A stretch of 64,000 nucleotides of DNA from Planctomyces sp. SH-PL62 (GCF_001610895.1 NZ_CP011273.1:5022001-5086000); one strand, 5' to 3'. Positions 34,350-43,887 are shown, counted from the first letter of the stretch. The notes: generated by a model not told the origin, from the sequence alone. Numbers and translations: made by a program.

Positions 34350-35573
34350 ATGTCGTTCGCCGGTCTGCTCGCGGCGGTGGCCATCGGACTGAACCTCCTG
34401 GCCCTGCCGTTCCTCGTGATGCTCCTCCTGTCGTCCGTCGCGGCCATCGTATCTCCGCGTAAGACCAAAACGCCCGCAACCCCCGCGTCCCGGTTCCTGA
34501 TCGCGATCCCGGCCCATGACGAGCGGAGCGGCGTCGCGCGGACCGTGCGAAGCTGCCTGGCCCTGGACTATCCCCGCGAGATGTTCCAGGTCCTGGTGAT
34601 CGCCGACAACTGCAGCGACGACACCGCCGAGATCGCCGCCGCCGAGGGCGCCGAGGTGCTCGTCCGCACCCACGACGTGAAGAAATCCAAGGGCTATGCG
34701 CTGGAACATCTGATCGAGCAGCTCGATCAGTCAGGCCGGCTGGCGGACCTGGACGCCCTCGTGGTCATCGACGCCGACAGCACCGCGTCGGCCGACCTGC
34801 TGCGGAAGTTCGACGCCAAGATCCTCGAAGGCTGCGACTGGATCCAGTGCTACGACATCGTCGACAACGCCGGCGCCTCCTGGCGGACCCGACTGATGAC
34901 GTACGCCTTCAGCCTGATCAACGGCGTCGGGCCCTGGGGTCGCTACCGGCTGGGCCTGAGCTCGCCGCTGCACGGCAACGGCATGTGCTTCACCGTGAAC
35001 GGGCTGAAGCGCGTCCCCTGGCGGGCGTACGGGCTGGCCGAAGACTACGAATACTCCTGGGTCGTCCGGATGGCCGGCGAGCGGATCGCCTTCGTGCCCG
35101 ACGCCTCGGTCCACGCGACCATGCTCGAAGGGGGCGGGGAGGCCGCGGCCAACCAGCGCCGGCGTTGGGAGTTCGGACGCAAGGAGATCAAGGGCCGCCT
35201 GTTCGGGCCGATGATCCGCGACCGCAAGCTGAGCCTCGTCGAGCGTCTGACCTCGGCCATCGAGATGAAGACGCCGCCGATGATGACGCTGCTCGGGCTG
35301 CTCGTGCTGCTGGCGATCCTGAACGTCGCCGCGGCGTCGGCGTTCCCCCACCCGCTCTCCCACCCGGCGACGTGGGTCCTGCTGGGGGCGAGCGTGCTGA
35401 TGGTCCTCTCGGTCGGGATCTACGCGCTGAGCCCGTTCCTGGTCTTCAATCTCCCCTGGAGCTACCTGGGAACGCTGGCCTACGTGCCGATCTACGCGGT
35501 GTGGAAGTTGATGGTCCGGTTGGGGGGGAAACCGACCCAATGGGTCCGGACGACGCGGTCGGTCGGGCGTTGA
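34350..35573 (+). CDS. Glycosyltransferase family 2, membrane-bound
   Basis: A 407-residue processive-type GT2. An N-terminal helix (about residues 4-34) is followed by the GT-A domain: IAIPAHDER, LVIADNCSDDT, the first DxD in VVIDADSTAS near residue 140, GNGMCFT, AEDYEYSWV near 231 and NQRRRWEFGR near 268, the QxxRW-type motif of cellulose-synthase-like enzymes. Two or three helices follow in the C-terminal part. It should synthesise or extend an extracellular polysaccharide. TAGACT at 34265 may be its -10 box, but no good -35 pairs with it. Confidence 0.85.
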   Translation: MSFAGLLAAVAIGLNLLALPFLVMLLLSSVAAIVSPRKTKTPATPASRFLIAIPAHDERSGVARTVRSCLALDYPREMFQVLVIADNCSDDTAEIAAAEGAEVLVRTHDVKKSKGYALEHLIEQLDQSGRLADLDALVVIDADSTASADLLRKFDAKILEGCDWIQCYDIVDNAGASWRTRLMTYAFSLINGVGPWGRYRLGLSSPLHGNGMCFTVNGLKRVPWRAYGLAEDYEYSWVVRMAGERIAFVPDASVHATMLEGGGEAAANQRRRWEFGRKEIKGRLFGPMIRDRKLSLVERLTSAIEMKTPPMMTLLGLLVLLAILNVAAASAFPHPLSHPATWVLLGASVLMVLSVGIYALSPFLVFNLPWSYLGTLAYVPIYAVWKLMVRLGGKPTQWVRTTRSVGR

Positions 35574-35610
35574 ACAGAGCCCGGGGCTCGCGGCCTCGGA
35601 GAACGACGTC

Positions 35611-35639
35611 TTGCCAATTCGTCGAAAATGCTGTCTGAT
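35611..35639 (+). promoter_or_regulatory. Candidate promoter of gapA
   Basis: TTGCCA (35611-35616), 17 bases, TCTGAT (35634-35639), 200 bases before gapA. The gap 35574-35838 holds nothing else clear. Confidence 0.35.
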
Positions 35640-35838
35640 TTAGTCTTGGAGAGAGGGTACAGGAAGGGGCGGGTCGGGGCCATGAGTTCGAGGACCATGC
35701 CGAAAGGCGGACGTCCCGACCGAAGCGCCCCCTCGATCGATTTGGAACACCGTCCCGACGAAATTGTGGGTTGGAAAAGGCTCAGGCGGACTCCCGTTCT
35801 CGTGGATCGAGCCCGCCGGGCGTGTCAGGAGATCTTCG

Positions 35839-36843
35839 ATGTCTGTCCGCGTCGGTATCAATGGTTTCGGTCGCATCGGGCGCCTCGTCTTCCGCGTGCT
35901 CGCCCAGAAGCCTGAGCAGTTCGACGTCGTTGCGATCAACGACCTGGCCGATCCCAAGCACCTGGCCTACCTGCTGAAGTACGACAGCGTGCACGGCCGC
36001 TTCAACGGCACGGTCGAGGCCGCCGAGAAGGCGCTCGTCGTCAACGGCAAGAAGATCGCCATCACGTCCGAGAAGGACCCGGTCAACCTGCCCTGGAAGT
36101 CGCTGGGCTGCCAGGTCGCGCTCGAGTCGACCGGCTTCTTCACGAGCAAGGAACAGCTCCAGAAGCACATCGACGCCGGCGCCGACCGCGTCATCCTGAG
36201 CGCCCCGGCCAAGGACAAGCTGGACGCCACCATCGTCCTCGGCGTGAACGACTCGGTCATCAACAAGGACCTGAGGATCGTCTCGAACGCCTCGTGCACG
36301 ACCAACTGCCTCGCCCCGCTCGCCAAGGTGATCAATGACACCTTCGGCATCGAGAAGGGCCTGATGACGACGATCCACGCGTACACGAACGACCAGCGCG
36401 TGGCCGACCAGATCCACAGCGACCTCTACCGCTCCCGCGCCGCGGCGATCAACATGATCCCGACCAAGACGGGTGCGGCCAAGGCCGTCGGCGAGGTCAT
36501 CCCCGAGCTCAACGGCAAGCTCACCGGCTTCGCCATGCGGGTCCCCGTGCCCGACGGCTCGGTCGTCGACCTGACCGCGATCCTCAAGAAGAGCGTCACC
36601 AGGGACGAGCTGAATGCGGCCGTCAAGGCGGCCGCCGACGGCCCCCTGAAGGGCATCCTCGAGTACAACGCCGACCCGATCGTCTCCACCGACATCATCG
36701 GCAACCCGCACTCCTCGATCTTCGTGCCCGACCAGACGATCGTCCTGGACGGCAACTTCGTCAAGGTCCTCTCGTGGTACGACAACGAGTGGGGCTACTC
36801 GAACCGGACCGTCGAGCTGATCGCCAAGCTGGGCGCCCTCTGA
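35839..36843 (+). CDS. gapA: Glyceraldehyde-3-phosphate dehydrogenase, type I
   Basis: A 334-residue glycolytic enzyme making 1,3-bisphosphoglycerate with NAD. It opens with the NAD motif [15 protein letters not shown]; the active cysteine is in [16 protein letters not shown] near residue 152; the C-terminal [12 protein letters not shown] is typical. The ATG at 35839 has AGGAG seven bases upstream; an upstream frame start at 35764 would add 25 non-family residues. pgk follows at 130 bases, separated by a hairpin with a T-run. This is the ordinary gap-pgk pair. Confidence 0.97.
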   Translation: MSVRVGINGFGRIGRLVFRVLAQKPEQFDVVAINDLADPKHLAYLLKYDSVHGRFNGTVEAAEKALVVNGKKIAITSEKDPVNLPWKSLGCQVALESTGFFTSKEQLQKHIDAGADRVILSAPAKDKLDATIVLGVNDSVINKDLRIVSNASCTTNCLAPLAKVINDTFGIEKGLMTTIHAYTNDQRVADQIHSDLYRSRAAAINMIPTKTGAAKAVGEVIPELNGKLTGFAMRVPVPDGSVVDLTAILKKSVTRDELNAAVKAAADGPLKGILEYNADPIVSTDIIGNPHSSIFVPDQTIVLDGNFVKVLSWYDNEWGYSNRTVELIAKLGAL

Positions 36844-36919
36844 AACCGCTGAGCCGGGCGTGAACGCCCGCCGCGTCCCAACCCATCGGCCCGCTTCGAC
36901 GCCGTCCCCGGCCCGCCGG

Positions 36920-36946
36920 GGCCCGTGACGGAGCGGGCCTTTTTTT
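36920..36946 (+). terminator. Terminator-like hairpin between gapA and pgk
   Basis: GGCCCG (36920-36925), loop TGACGGAG, CGGGCC (36934-36939) and seven T residues (36940-36946). It ends only 26 bases before the pgk ATG, so it may uncouple or attenuate pgk expression. Confidence 0.65.
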
Positions 36947-36972
36947 CTTCCAGGCCCCATCAGGATACAACG

Positions 36973-38163
36973 ATGCCCAAGCAGACGGTCCGCGACCTCG
37001 ACGTGAAGGGGAAGAAGGTCCTCGTCCGGGTCGACTTCAACGTGCCCCAGACCAAGGACGGCGAGGTCGCCGACGACCGCCGCATCCGTTCGGCCTTGCC
37101 GACGCTGAAGGACGTCCTCGATCGCGGCGGGTCGCTGATCCTCATCAGCCATCTCGGCCGTCCCAAGGGGGATCCGACCGTCGACGCCCCGTTCAAGCTC
37201 GACAAGGTCGCCGCCAAGCTCCAGGACCTCCTCGGCAAGCCCGTCGAGAAGGCCGACGACACGGTCGGCCCGAGCGCCCAGAAGCTCGCCGCCGACCTCA
37301 AGCCGGGCGGAGTGCTCGTGCTCGAGAACGTGCGGTTCAACAAGGGCGAGAAGAAGGGCGACCCCGAGTTCGCCAAGGCCCTGGCGAGCCTGGGCGACGC
37401 CTACGTCAACGACGCCTTCGGCACCTGCCACCGGGACGAGGCGTCGATGGTCGCCGTCCCCGAGCAGTTCCCCGCCGAGAAGCGCGCGATCGGCTTCCTC
37501 GTCGAGAAGGAGCTGAACATCCTCGACACCCTGCTCAAGAACCCCAAGCACCCGTACGTCGCGGTGATGGGCGGGGCCAAGGTCTCCGACAAGATCCTCG
37601 TCATGGAGAGCCTGCTCGCCCAGGTCGACAAGCTGCTCGTCGGCGGGGCCATGACCTACACGTTCCTGAAGGCCAAAGGGATCGAGATCGGCAAGAGCCG
37701 CGTCGAGCTGGACAAGCTGGACGTCGCGAAGAAGCTGCTGGAGACGGCCGGCGACAAGATCGTCCTGCCGGTCGACCACCTCATCGCCGACAAGCCCGAG
37801 GCGGGCGCCGAGACCCGCGCGACCGAGGGCCAGGAGATTCCCGAGGGCTGGTTCGGCATGGACATCGGCCCCAAGACGATCGAGGAATATTCCAGAATCG
37901 TCCGCGAGGCCGGCGCCGTGGTCTGGAACGGCCCGATGGGCATGTTCGAAGTGGAAGCCTTCGCCGACGGGACCAAGGCCGTGGCGCTGGCGATGGCCGA
38001 GTCGTCTGGCGTGACGGCCGTCGGCGGCGGCGAATCGGCCGAGGCGATCCAGAAGTTCGGCTACGCCGAGAAGGTGAGCCACGTCTCTACCGGCGGCGGC
38101 GCGTTCCTCGAATCGCTCGAGGGCAAGGAGTTCAACTCGATCAAGGTCATCCCCGACCGTTGA
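36973..38163 (+). CDS. pgk: Phosphoglycerate kinase
   Basis: A 396-residue two-domain enzyme transferring phosphate from 1,3-bisphosphoglycerate to ADP. Family blocks are KKVLVRVDFNVPQ near the start, LISHLGRPKG, NDAFGTCHRDEASM, GGAKVSDKI, VWNGPMGMFE and GGGESAEAIQKFG. ATG 36973 (MPKQTVRDLDVKGKKV) has an AGGA site and the expected N-terminus. Convergent to a lipoprotein gene with a stem-loop between them. Confidence 0.97.
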   Translation: MPKQTVRDLDVKGKKVLVRVDFNVPQTKDGEVADDRRIRSALPTLKDVLDRGGSLILISHLGRPKGDPTVDAPFKLDKVAAKLQDLLGKPVEKADDTVGPSAQKLAADLKPGGVLVLENVRFNKGEKKGDPEFAKALASLGDAYVNDAFGTCHRDEASMVAVPEQFPAEKRAIGFLVEKELNILDTLLKNPKHPYVAVMGGAKVSDKILVMESLLAQVDKLLVGGAMTYTFLKAKGIEIGKSRVELDKLDVAKKLLETAGDKIVLPVDHLIADKPEAGAETRATEGQEIPEGWFGMDIGPKTIEEYSRIVREAGAVVWNGPMGMFEVEAFADGTKAVALAMAESSGVTAVGGGESAEAIQKFGYAEKVSHVSTGGGAFLESLEGKEFNSIKVIPDR

Positions 38164-38196
38164 TCCCTCGTCGAGCATACGGCTCCGATCAAGGCG

Positions 38197-38225
38197 CGGA
38201 CGCTCCGGAGATTCCGGGGCGTCCG
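38197..38225. terminator. Stem-loop between convergent pgk and lipoprotein genes
   Basis: CGGACGC-T-CCGGA (38197-38209) pairs with TCCGG-G-GCGTCCG (38213-38225) around a GAT loop; one T-G pair interrupts the stem. There is no T-run, so the role as a two-way terminator is inferred from position. Confidence 0.55.
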
Positions 38226-38241
38226 GCCGATCGTGGGGCGA

Positions 38242-38583
38242 TCATTGCAGCGTGGTCGTCGGCGGGGCGCCGACGAAGATCTGCTTGACCTCTCCGTAAA
38301 GGCCCGCCGGCACGCCGATGAACGTCGCCGCGGCGGCTTTCACGATCCGGTTGTCGCCGGAATTCTCCCAGTATTCGCGCGGTTTGTAGAGCAGCGGGTG
38401 GCGGTCCACCGTGGAGATCGGCCGCGCCGCCGGGGCGTCGAGATACGCCTGGTCCTCGGCGTCGAGCCCGGAGAGGGTCGGCTCGTCGGCGATGGAACGC
38501 CGCCCCCCCGTGCCGTGGCAGCCGGACGTCGCCAGGATCGTCGCCGCCAGCATCAGGAACGCGAAAAGCTTCAGTCTGATCAT
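38242..38583 (-). CDS. Lipoprotein of unknown function
   Basis: A 113-residue protein with a lipoprotein signal (MIRLKLFAFLMLAATILATSG) and lipobox ATSGC near residues 18-22. The mature part, about 90 residues, carries DAEDQAYLDAPAARPISTVDR and the block LYKPREYWENSGDNRIVKAAAATFIGVP, which suggests a compact domain near a membrane. I do not know the family. It stands just before a CAP-domain lipoprotein gene on the same strand, about 100 bases away. Confidence 0.65.
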   Translation of the reverse strand: MIRLKLFAFLMLAATILATSGCHGTGGRRSIADEPTLSGLDAEDQAYLDAPAARPISTVDRHPLLYKPREYWENSGDNRIVKAAAATFIGVPAGLYGEVKQIFVGAPPTTTLQ

Positions 38584-38686
38584 GGTCCTTGATCCTCACG
38601 TCGGGTCGACGCGCAGCGATGGTCGATCCGGTGTTCCGTCACGGATCCTCCCAAGGATACCCGACGGAATCGAGATCGGTCGGCGA

Positions 38687-39241
38687 TCATCGGGTTGCGG
38701 GGAGTCCGAATGTGACGCACCAGTACGGCGTACCGTCTTTAGCGGTCGCGTAGCCCAGACCCACCTGGCGGTAATCGCCGAGGATGTTCTTGCGGTGGGG
38801 GGGGCTGGTCAGCCATCCCCGCATGACCAACTCGGGGGAGTAATGGCCATACGCGACGTTCTCTCCACAGCGCCGGTAGCGATACCCGAGATTTTGCACC
38901 CGATCCGCGACCGACGAGCCGTCGGCCCCCTTGTGCGTCATCTGGCCGCGTCCGGCCATCTCCTCGGCGTGGAGCTGTGCGGCCTCTTGAAGCTCCGGGC
39001 TGATCTCCACACGGGTCCGCTTCCGCTCGGCGCGAGCCCGGTTGTGCAGCCTGAGCAACGATTCACGGACCCCGTCCAGCTCCATATCTCCCGGTGCGTC
39101 GGGAGTCGGCCAGGGGCGGGCCTCGCCGGGGACGGTCAACGGCCGGGGCCACACGTCGACGCCGGCGCAGCCCTGGAACAGGACGAGCGTCGCGACGGCC
39201 CCCGCGAGTCGGCGAAGCGTACGCATCCTGACGAAGATCAT
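38687..39241 (-). CDS. CAP/SCP (YkwD-like) domain lipoprotein
   Basis: A 184-residue exported protein. The N-terminus (LRRLAGAVATLVLFQGCAG) holds a lipobox LFQGC. The CAP domain follows: LLRLHNRARAE, LQEAAQLHAEEMAGRGQMTHKG, RCGENVAYGH and a final WLTSPPHRKNILGDYRQVGLG. Bacterial CAP proteins of this type are common and poorly understood; secreted protease, lipid-binding or wall roles have been proposed. ATG 39241 is preferred to the internal ATG 39226 because GGAG lies at a workable distance. Confidence 0.82.
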   Translation of the reverse strand: MIFVRMRTLRRLAGAVATLVLFQGCAGVDVWPRPLTVPGEARPWPTPDAPGDMELDGVRESLLRLHNRARAERKRTRVEISPELQEAAQLHAEEMAGRGQMTHKGADGSSVADRVQNLGYRYRRCGENVAYGHYSPELVMRGWLTSPPHRKNILGDYRQVGLGYATAKDGTPYWCVTFGLPATR

Positions 39242-39364
39242 GGTCGTTCCATCTCCGCCCGCATTCGAGGCCTCGCGACGACTGGGAACCAGTGTCGCAC
39301 CCCCTATCATACCTGAGGATCGAGCGGCCGAGCCCTTCGCCCTTCGTGAGACCCCACCGGAACC

Positions 39365-40210
39365 ATGACGCACGCCCCGTCGCTCATCTCGTTCGACCTG
39401 GAGACCACCGGACTCGACCCCGCCGTGGACCGCATCGTGGAGGTCGGCGCCCTGGTGCTCGACGGGGACGGGAACATCGTGGACCGGTTCGAGCGGTTGA
39501 TCAATCCCGGCCGCCCCATCGCGGCGACCGCCAGCGCGGTCAGCGGCATTCATGACTCCGACGTCGCCGAATGCCCGTTCGCGGCCGAAGTCCTGCCCGA
39601 CTTCCTCCGCCTCCTCGACCGGGCCGCCGACGCCCCGCTGATCGCCCACAACGCCGCGTTCGACGCCGGTTTCCTCGGCATGGAGCTGGCTCGCGCGGGT
39701 CTGCCGATTCCTGCCCGCCCGGTGGTGGACACACTCCCCCTGGCCCGCGCCAGGCTCCCGGAATTGCGGAGCCATCGGCTGGACCTGCTGGTCGCTCACT
39801 TCGGGATCGCGCCCCGGGCTCGGCATCGGGCCTTCGAAGACGCGGCGGCCGTGGCGGCGCTGTGGTTTCGGCTCGACGGTCCCAACCTGGATTCGCGGGC
39901 GATGGTCTCGTATCCTATCCGCGACGGATCGAAAGCGATCCGTCCGCCCCTCGGCTGGGAGCGGCTCGACGAGGCCCTGTTCCGATGCCTTCCCGTCCGG
40001 ATCGCCTATGTCGGCGGTTCGCGAGGCGACGCCCCCCGACTGGTCACGCCGAGGCGATTCGCCCATCGAGGCGGCATCGCCTACCTCGTGGCGACTTGCC
40101 ATCTCGACTCGATCGAGAAGTCGTTCCGGCTCGACCGGATTCGCACATATGAAGTCCTGGACGAGTCCCGTCCCCCGGAGGTCGCGACGCCGTGCCCCGA
40201 CTGCTCGTAA
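39365..40210 (+). CDS. DnaQ-like 3'-5' exonuclease fused to a WYL domain
   Basis: A 281-residue protein with two domains. Residues 1-175 are a DEDDh exonuclease: SFDLETTGLD (residues 9-18) with the first D and E, IAHNAAFDAGFLG with the middle D, and HRAFEDAAAVAALW with the last H and D; this resembles the DNA polymerase III epsilon subunit. Residues about 210-275 form a WYL-type module, VRIAYVGGSRG, TPRRFAHRGGIAYLVATCH and KSFRLDRIRTYEVLDES. WYL domains bind nucleic acid or small ligands and are usually found in regulators, so this joining is uncommon. The stop overlaps the next start by 19 bases. Confidence 0.82.
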   Translation: MTHAPSLISFDLETTGLDPAVDRIVEVGALVLDGDGNIVDRFERLINPGRPIAATASAVSGIHDSDVAECPFAAEVLPDFLRLLDRAADAPLIAHNAAFDAGFLGMELARAGLPIPARPVVDTLPLARARLPELRSHRLDLLVAHFGIAPRARHRAFEDAAAVAALWFRLDGPNLDSRAMVSYPIRDGSKAIRPPLGWERLDEALFRCLPVRIAYVGGSRGDAPRLVTPRRFAHRGGIAYLVATCHLDSIEKSFRLDRIRTYEVLDESRPPEVATPCPDCS

Positions 40211-40896
40211 GCGTGAGATCGGCCGACGAGGCCCGCAGGGCCCTGGCCGGAGGCGCGTCCATCCTCGACGTCAAGGAGCCCGCGAACGGCCCGCTCGGCC
40301 GCGCCTCGTTCGAGACCTGGCGCGAGATCCGTAGCGTCCTGCCGGGGGGCGTCGCGCTCAGCGTCGCCCTGGGCGAACTGCCCGAATGGCTCGACGAGCG
40401 TCGCCCCGACGTGCCCGACGACGCCTTCGAGGACGTGACGTTCTGCAAGGTCGGCCTGGCGGGCGCGGGACCCGGATGGGAATCGGCCTGGCGCGAGCTG
40501 CGCGCGACCCTCCCGACGAGGGGCTGCCGATGGATCGCCGTCGCCTATACCGACTGGCGGGCGGCCGGTTCGCCCCCCCCTTCGGAAATCCTTGATGGGA
40601 CGCCGCCCGAGTGTGCGGGCGTCCTGTTCGACACCTGGGACAAATCCAGCCCGGCGGCGTGGACTCCGGAACTCGCCGCCATCGCGGGCCGGGTGATCGA
40701 AAAGGGCCTGATGCTGGCGGTCGCCGGCAGCGTCACCGCTGCGACGGTCGATCGGCTTGCTGTGCTCCGACCGCACGTGATCGCGGTGCGCGGGGCCGCC
40801 TGCGAGGACGGCGACCGCATGCGGGACCTCGATTTACATCGGGTCGAGGAGTTGGCCGAGATCGTCGGCAAGCTGCCGGACGCCCGCCTCCCCTAG
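40192..40896 (+). CDS. mfnB: MfnB-like (5-formylfuran-3-yl)methyl phosphate synthase
   Basis: A 234-residue (beta/alpha)8-barrel protein of the DUF556 family, which in methanogens makes a furan precursor of methanofuran from two glyceraldehyde-3-phosphates. LLVSVRSADEARRALAGGA opens the barrel; the lysines expected in the active site are present in LDVKEPANG (K28) and FCKVGLAGAG (near residue 86); AGVLFDTWDKSS and VAGSVTAATV are further blocks. Planctomycetes carry other methanopterin/methanofuran genes, but none is in this window. The start overlaps the exonuclease gene, so they are co-translated. Confidence 0.8.
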   Translation: MPRLLVSVRSADEARRALAGGASILDVKEPANGPLGRASFETWREIRSVLPGGVALSVALGELPEWLDERRPDVPDDAFEDVTFCKVGLAGAGPGWESAWRELRATLPTRGCRWIAVAYTDWRAAGSPPPSEILDGTPPECAGVLFDTWDKSSPAAWTPELAAIAGRVIEKGLMLAVAGSVTAATVDRLAVLRPHVIAVRGAACEDGDRMRDLDLHRVEELAEIVGKLPDARLP

Positions 40897-42413
40897 CCGA
40901 TGTCGAAGCGGATCCCCTGGGCGAGGGGGAGGTCGGCGCCGTAGTTGATGGTGCAGGTCTGCCGGCGCATGTAGGCCTTCCACGAGTCGGAGCCGGCCTC
41001 GCGGCCGCCGCCGGTGGCCTTCTCGCCGCCGAAGGCCCCGCCGATCTCCGCGCCCGACGTGCCGATGTTGACGTTGGCGATGCCGCAGTCCGATCCCTGC
41101 GGCGAGAGGAACCTCTCGGCCTCGATCAGGTCGCGGGTGAAGATGGCCGAGGTCAGCCCCTGTTCGACCTCGTTCTGGATCGCGATCGCCTCGTCGATGT
41201 CCCGATACGGAATCGCATACAGGATCGGCGCGAACGTCTCCTCGCCGACGATCGCCATGCCACGCTTCGCCTTCACCAAGGCGGGCCGGACGAAACAGCC
41301 GGGGCGATCCAAACGCTCGCCGCCGACGACGACCTCCCCCCCCTGCTCCACCGAGCGATCCAGGGCGTTCTTCATGGCCTCCACGGCCTGCTCGTGGATG
41401 AGAGGGCCGACCAGGACGCCGTCGTCCCAGGGGTTGCCGATCGGCAAGGTCGCGTACGCCCGGGCGAGCCGCTCGACGACCGTCTCATAAAGCGATTCAT
41501 GGACGATCAGGCGGCGGGCCGTCGTGCAGCGCTGGCCGGCGGTCCCCACGGCGGCGAAGGCGATGCCCCGGATCGCCAGGTCCAGGTCCGCGCTCGGGGC
41601 GACGATGACGGCGTTGTTGCCCCCCAACTCCAGGATCGTCCGGCCCACACGGCGGCCCACGACCTCTGCGACGCGACAGCCCAGCCGGCAGCTCCCGGTG
41701 GCCGAGATCAAGGGGAGCCGTTTATCGTTGAGCATCGGCTCGCCGACGTCTTCGATCGAGCCCAGGCAGAGGTTGAACACGCCCGGAAAGCCTTCGTCCT
41801 CGGCGACCCTGGCGACGAGCTTCTGGACCGCCGTCGCCGTCAGCGCGGCGAGCGGCGAAGGCTTCCAGACGACCGTGTCGCCGCAGACCGCCGCGACCAT
41901 CGCGTTCCAGGCCCAGACGGCGGCCGGGAAGTTGAACGCGGTGATCACGCCGATCGGCCCCAGCGGATGCCACTGCTCCATCATCCGATGTCGAGGCCGC
42001 TCGCTGGCGATCGTCAGCCCGTAAAGCTGGCGCGACAACCCAACGGAGAAATCGCACATGTCGATCATTTCCTGGACCTCGCCCTCCCCCTCGGAGCGGA
42101 TCTTGCCGGTCTCCAGGGTGATCAGCAGGCCCAGGTCGGCCTTGTGCTTGCGTAACTCCTCGCCAATCTTCCGGACCACCTCTCCCCGGCGCGGGCCGGG
42201 CGTCGTCCGCCATCTCGTGAAGGCGTCGGCCGCGTGCCGGACGACCTCGTCGTACACGGCCCGGCTCGCGAGCTTGACCCGCCCCAGGGGCTTGCCGTCG
42301 GCGGGGTTGAAGGACTCGATCTCCTCGCCCCCGGGGTCTTCGATCCAGCGGACGTGACAGGCGCCCGACTCGACCGGCCCCAGTCCCAGCCGCTTCAGGA
42401 GGTCTTCGAACAT
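40893..42413 (-). CDS. Aldehyde dehydrogenase, ALDH7 (aminoadipate-semialdehyde dehydrogenase-like)
   Basis: A 506-residue NAD-dependent aldehyde dehydrogenase. The block LELGGNNAVIV near residue 262 and VGTAGQRCTTARRL with the catalytic Cys near residue 297 are specific to the antiquitin/ALDH7 group, as is the C-terminal FGGEKATGGGREAGSDSWK. That family oxidises aminoadipate semialdehyde in lysine breakdown; other aldehydes are possible. ATG 42413 has AGGAG nine bases upstream; earlier in-frame starts add non-family arginine-rich sequence. It ends four bases inside the mfnB end, on the other strand. Confidence 0.9.
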   Translation of the reverse strand: MFEDLLKRLGLGPVESGACHVRWIEDPGGEEIESFNPADGKPLGRVKLASRAVYDEVVRHAADAFTRWRTTPGPRRGEVVRKIGEELRKHKADLGLLITLETGKIRSEGEGEVQEMIDMCDFSVGLSRQLYGLTIASERPRHRMMEQWHPLGPIGVITAFNFPAAVWAWNAMVAAVCGDTVVWKPSPLAALTATAVQKLVARVAEDEGFPGVFNLCLGSIEDVGEPMLNDKRLPLISATGSCRLGCRVAEVVGRRVGRTILELGGNNAVIVAPSADLDLAIRGIAFAAVGTAGQRCTTARRLIVHESLYETVVERLARAYATLPIGNPWDDGVLVGPLIHEQAVEAMKNALDRSVEQGGEVVVGGERLDRPGCFVRPALVKAKRGMAIVGEETFAPILYAIPYRDIDEAIAIQNEVEQGLTSAIFTRDLIEAERFLSPQGSDCGIANVNIGTSGAEIGGAFGGEKATGGGREAGSDSWKAYMRRQTCTINYGADLPLAQGIRFDIG

Positions 42414-42534
42414 CGTGAGGAGCTCCTCATGTCCCGGACCGGGCGAATCCCTTTCCCATTCTACTGCGTCCCGCCGGCTTCGGGGATAAGATGCAGGAGT
42501 CGCGACGTCCACGACCCGAGCGAGAACGTCCACC

Positions 42535-43887
42535 GTGCCCCATTCCCGCCCACCTCGATGGCTCCGACTTCGCCCCAGGTTCCGCCAGCGGTCGTTCCGC
42601 TTCATCGAGCGCGGCGAGCGACTCGCCCGGCGGTTCAAGCAAGTCATCCTGGGTTTCACCACCTGCCTGGTCGTCGGCCTCCTGGTGGGGACGTCGACCG
42701 GGCGCTACGCGGCGTCCTGGACGATGGCCAAGGGGCGACGGGCGGTCGCTTCGCTGGTCGGCGACGCCGGCTCGCGCGAGGGGGTCGAGGCCGACTGGCG
42801 ACGCCGCCGCGAATTCGACATGGAGCAGGCGCGAGGCAAGCTCTACGCCGCCTACGAGCACTATGACCCGAAGGTCAGGACGCTGCTCGATGCGACGGGA
42901 CTGGACCCCGATCACGCCCTCTTGAGATGGGGGAACTTCGACAAGGCGCTGCTGCTCCCCTCCACCGTCTTCGAACCCGACGACTCGGGGCGATCCTACC
43001 GCTTCCGACCGAACACCCGCTCGATCTGGGTCCGGAATCTCAAGAGCCAGGGGGGCGTCCTCGCCTATTTCCCGATCCCGGACACGCCTCGGCTCCTCGA
43101 GCTCGCCGAAGCCGCCGGGGCCGCGATCGTCCGGGAGTCGGTCCAGACGACGAACTCCTGGGGCTGTCGCGGCGACGAGCCGAACCTGACGGCGGAGCAC
43201 CGCGGCCTCGTCCTCGGCGACTCCTACATGCAGGGTCTGTTCGTCGGCGACGACCAGACGCCGACTGAGTGTCTGAAACGCGCGCTGGCGACAGGTTTCG
43301 GGACCAGCGTGGAGATCCTGAACACGGGCCACCTGGGCTATTCGCCCGAGCAGGAGTATTTCACCCTGCTGGAATACGCCGACCGGTTCAGGCCCCAGTT
43401 CGTCATCCTCAGCCTCTTCGCCAACGACTTCGGCGACCTGTTTGAGGTCCTCGACGGCCGCGCCGATTGGGAAGAGAATCGCTACTGGATCGCGAAGATC
43501 GCCGGCTACTGCAACGACCTGGGTATCCCCTGCCTGGTCGTCCCCGCCCCCTGGGTCAATCATGTGGAAGGCCCACGCAAGACGGCCCACTATCCCGGCC
43601 GGATTCCCGACATCCTCGACGACCCCGGCCTGACGTATTTCGACCCGATCGAGGACTTCATCGCGGCCAACGACCGCCAGGCCCTGATTCGACTGGCTCG
43701 TGGAGAGCCGACGACCCCGAGCCCCCTCTTCAACGGCAAGCTCGGCGACGGCCACTTCTCCCCGCTGGGCTGCGAGGTCTGGGGCGATGCGGTGGGACGG
43801 CGGCTGGCGCGGCTCCTGGAATCTCGACGGCCGCGTGGGGAAGTCGAAGCAAAGGTCGGCGCGGGCCTCAATCTCCGATCACCTTGA
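42535..43887 (+). CDS. Membrane-anchored SGNH/GDSL hydrolase-like protein
   Basis: A 450-residue protein with one N-terminal membrane segment (about residues 37-55) and an extracytoplasmic SGNH domain. The catalytic serine is in [10 protein letters not shown] near residue 229, the Asn block is SLFANDFGD and the Asp-His pair is in [15 protein letters not shown] near residue 405. These enzymes (DHHW/ALG-like) remove or add acyl groups on polysaccharides; the substrate is not known. It starts at GTG 42535 and diverges from the ALDH gene; its end overlaps the YjbQ gene on the opposite strand by 20 bases. Confidence 0.8.
   Translation: MPHSRPPRWLRLRPRFRQRSFRFIERGERLARRFKQVILGFTTCLVVGLLVGTSTGRYAASWTMAKGRRAVASLVGDAGSREGVEADWRRRREFDMEQARGKLYAAYEHYDPKVRTLLDATGLDPDHALLRWGNFDKALLLPSTVFEPDDSGRSYRFRPNTRSIWVRNLKSQGGVLAYFPIPDTPRLLELAEAAGAAIVRESVQTTNSWGCRGDEPNLTAEHRGLVLGDSYMQGLFVGDDQTPTECLKRALATGFGTSVEILNTGHLGYSPEQEYFTLLEYADRFRPQFVILSLFANDFGDLFEVLDGRADWEENRYWIAKIAGYCNDLGIPCLVVPAPWVNHVEGPRKTAHYPGRIPDILDDPGLTYFDPIEDFIAANDRQALIRLARGEPTTPSPLFNGKLGDGHFSPLGCEVWGDAVGRRLARLLESRRPRGEVEAKVGAGLNLRSP

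Noticed and set aside
35782-38178. Minus-strand open frame of about 800 codons
   Set aside because: It is antisense to gapA and pgk, both certain genes, with no family signature.
39242-40102. Upstream extension of the CAP-domain lipoprotein frame
   Set aside because: The added part is antisense to the exonuclease gene and would put the signal peptide in the middle of the protein.
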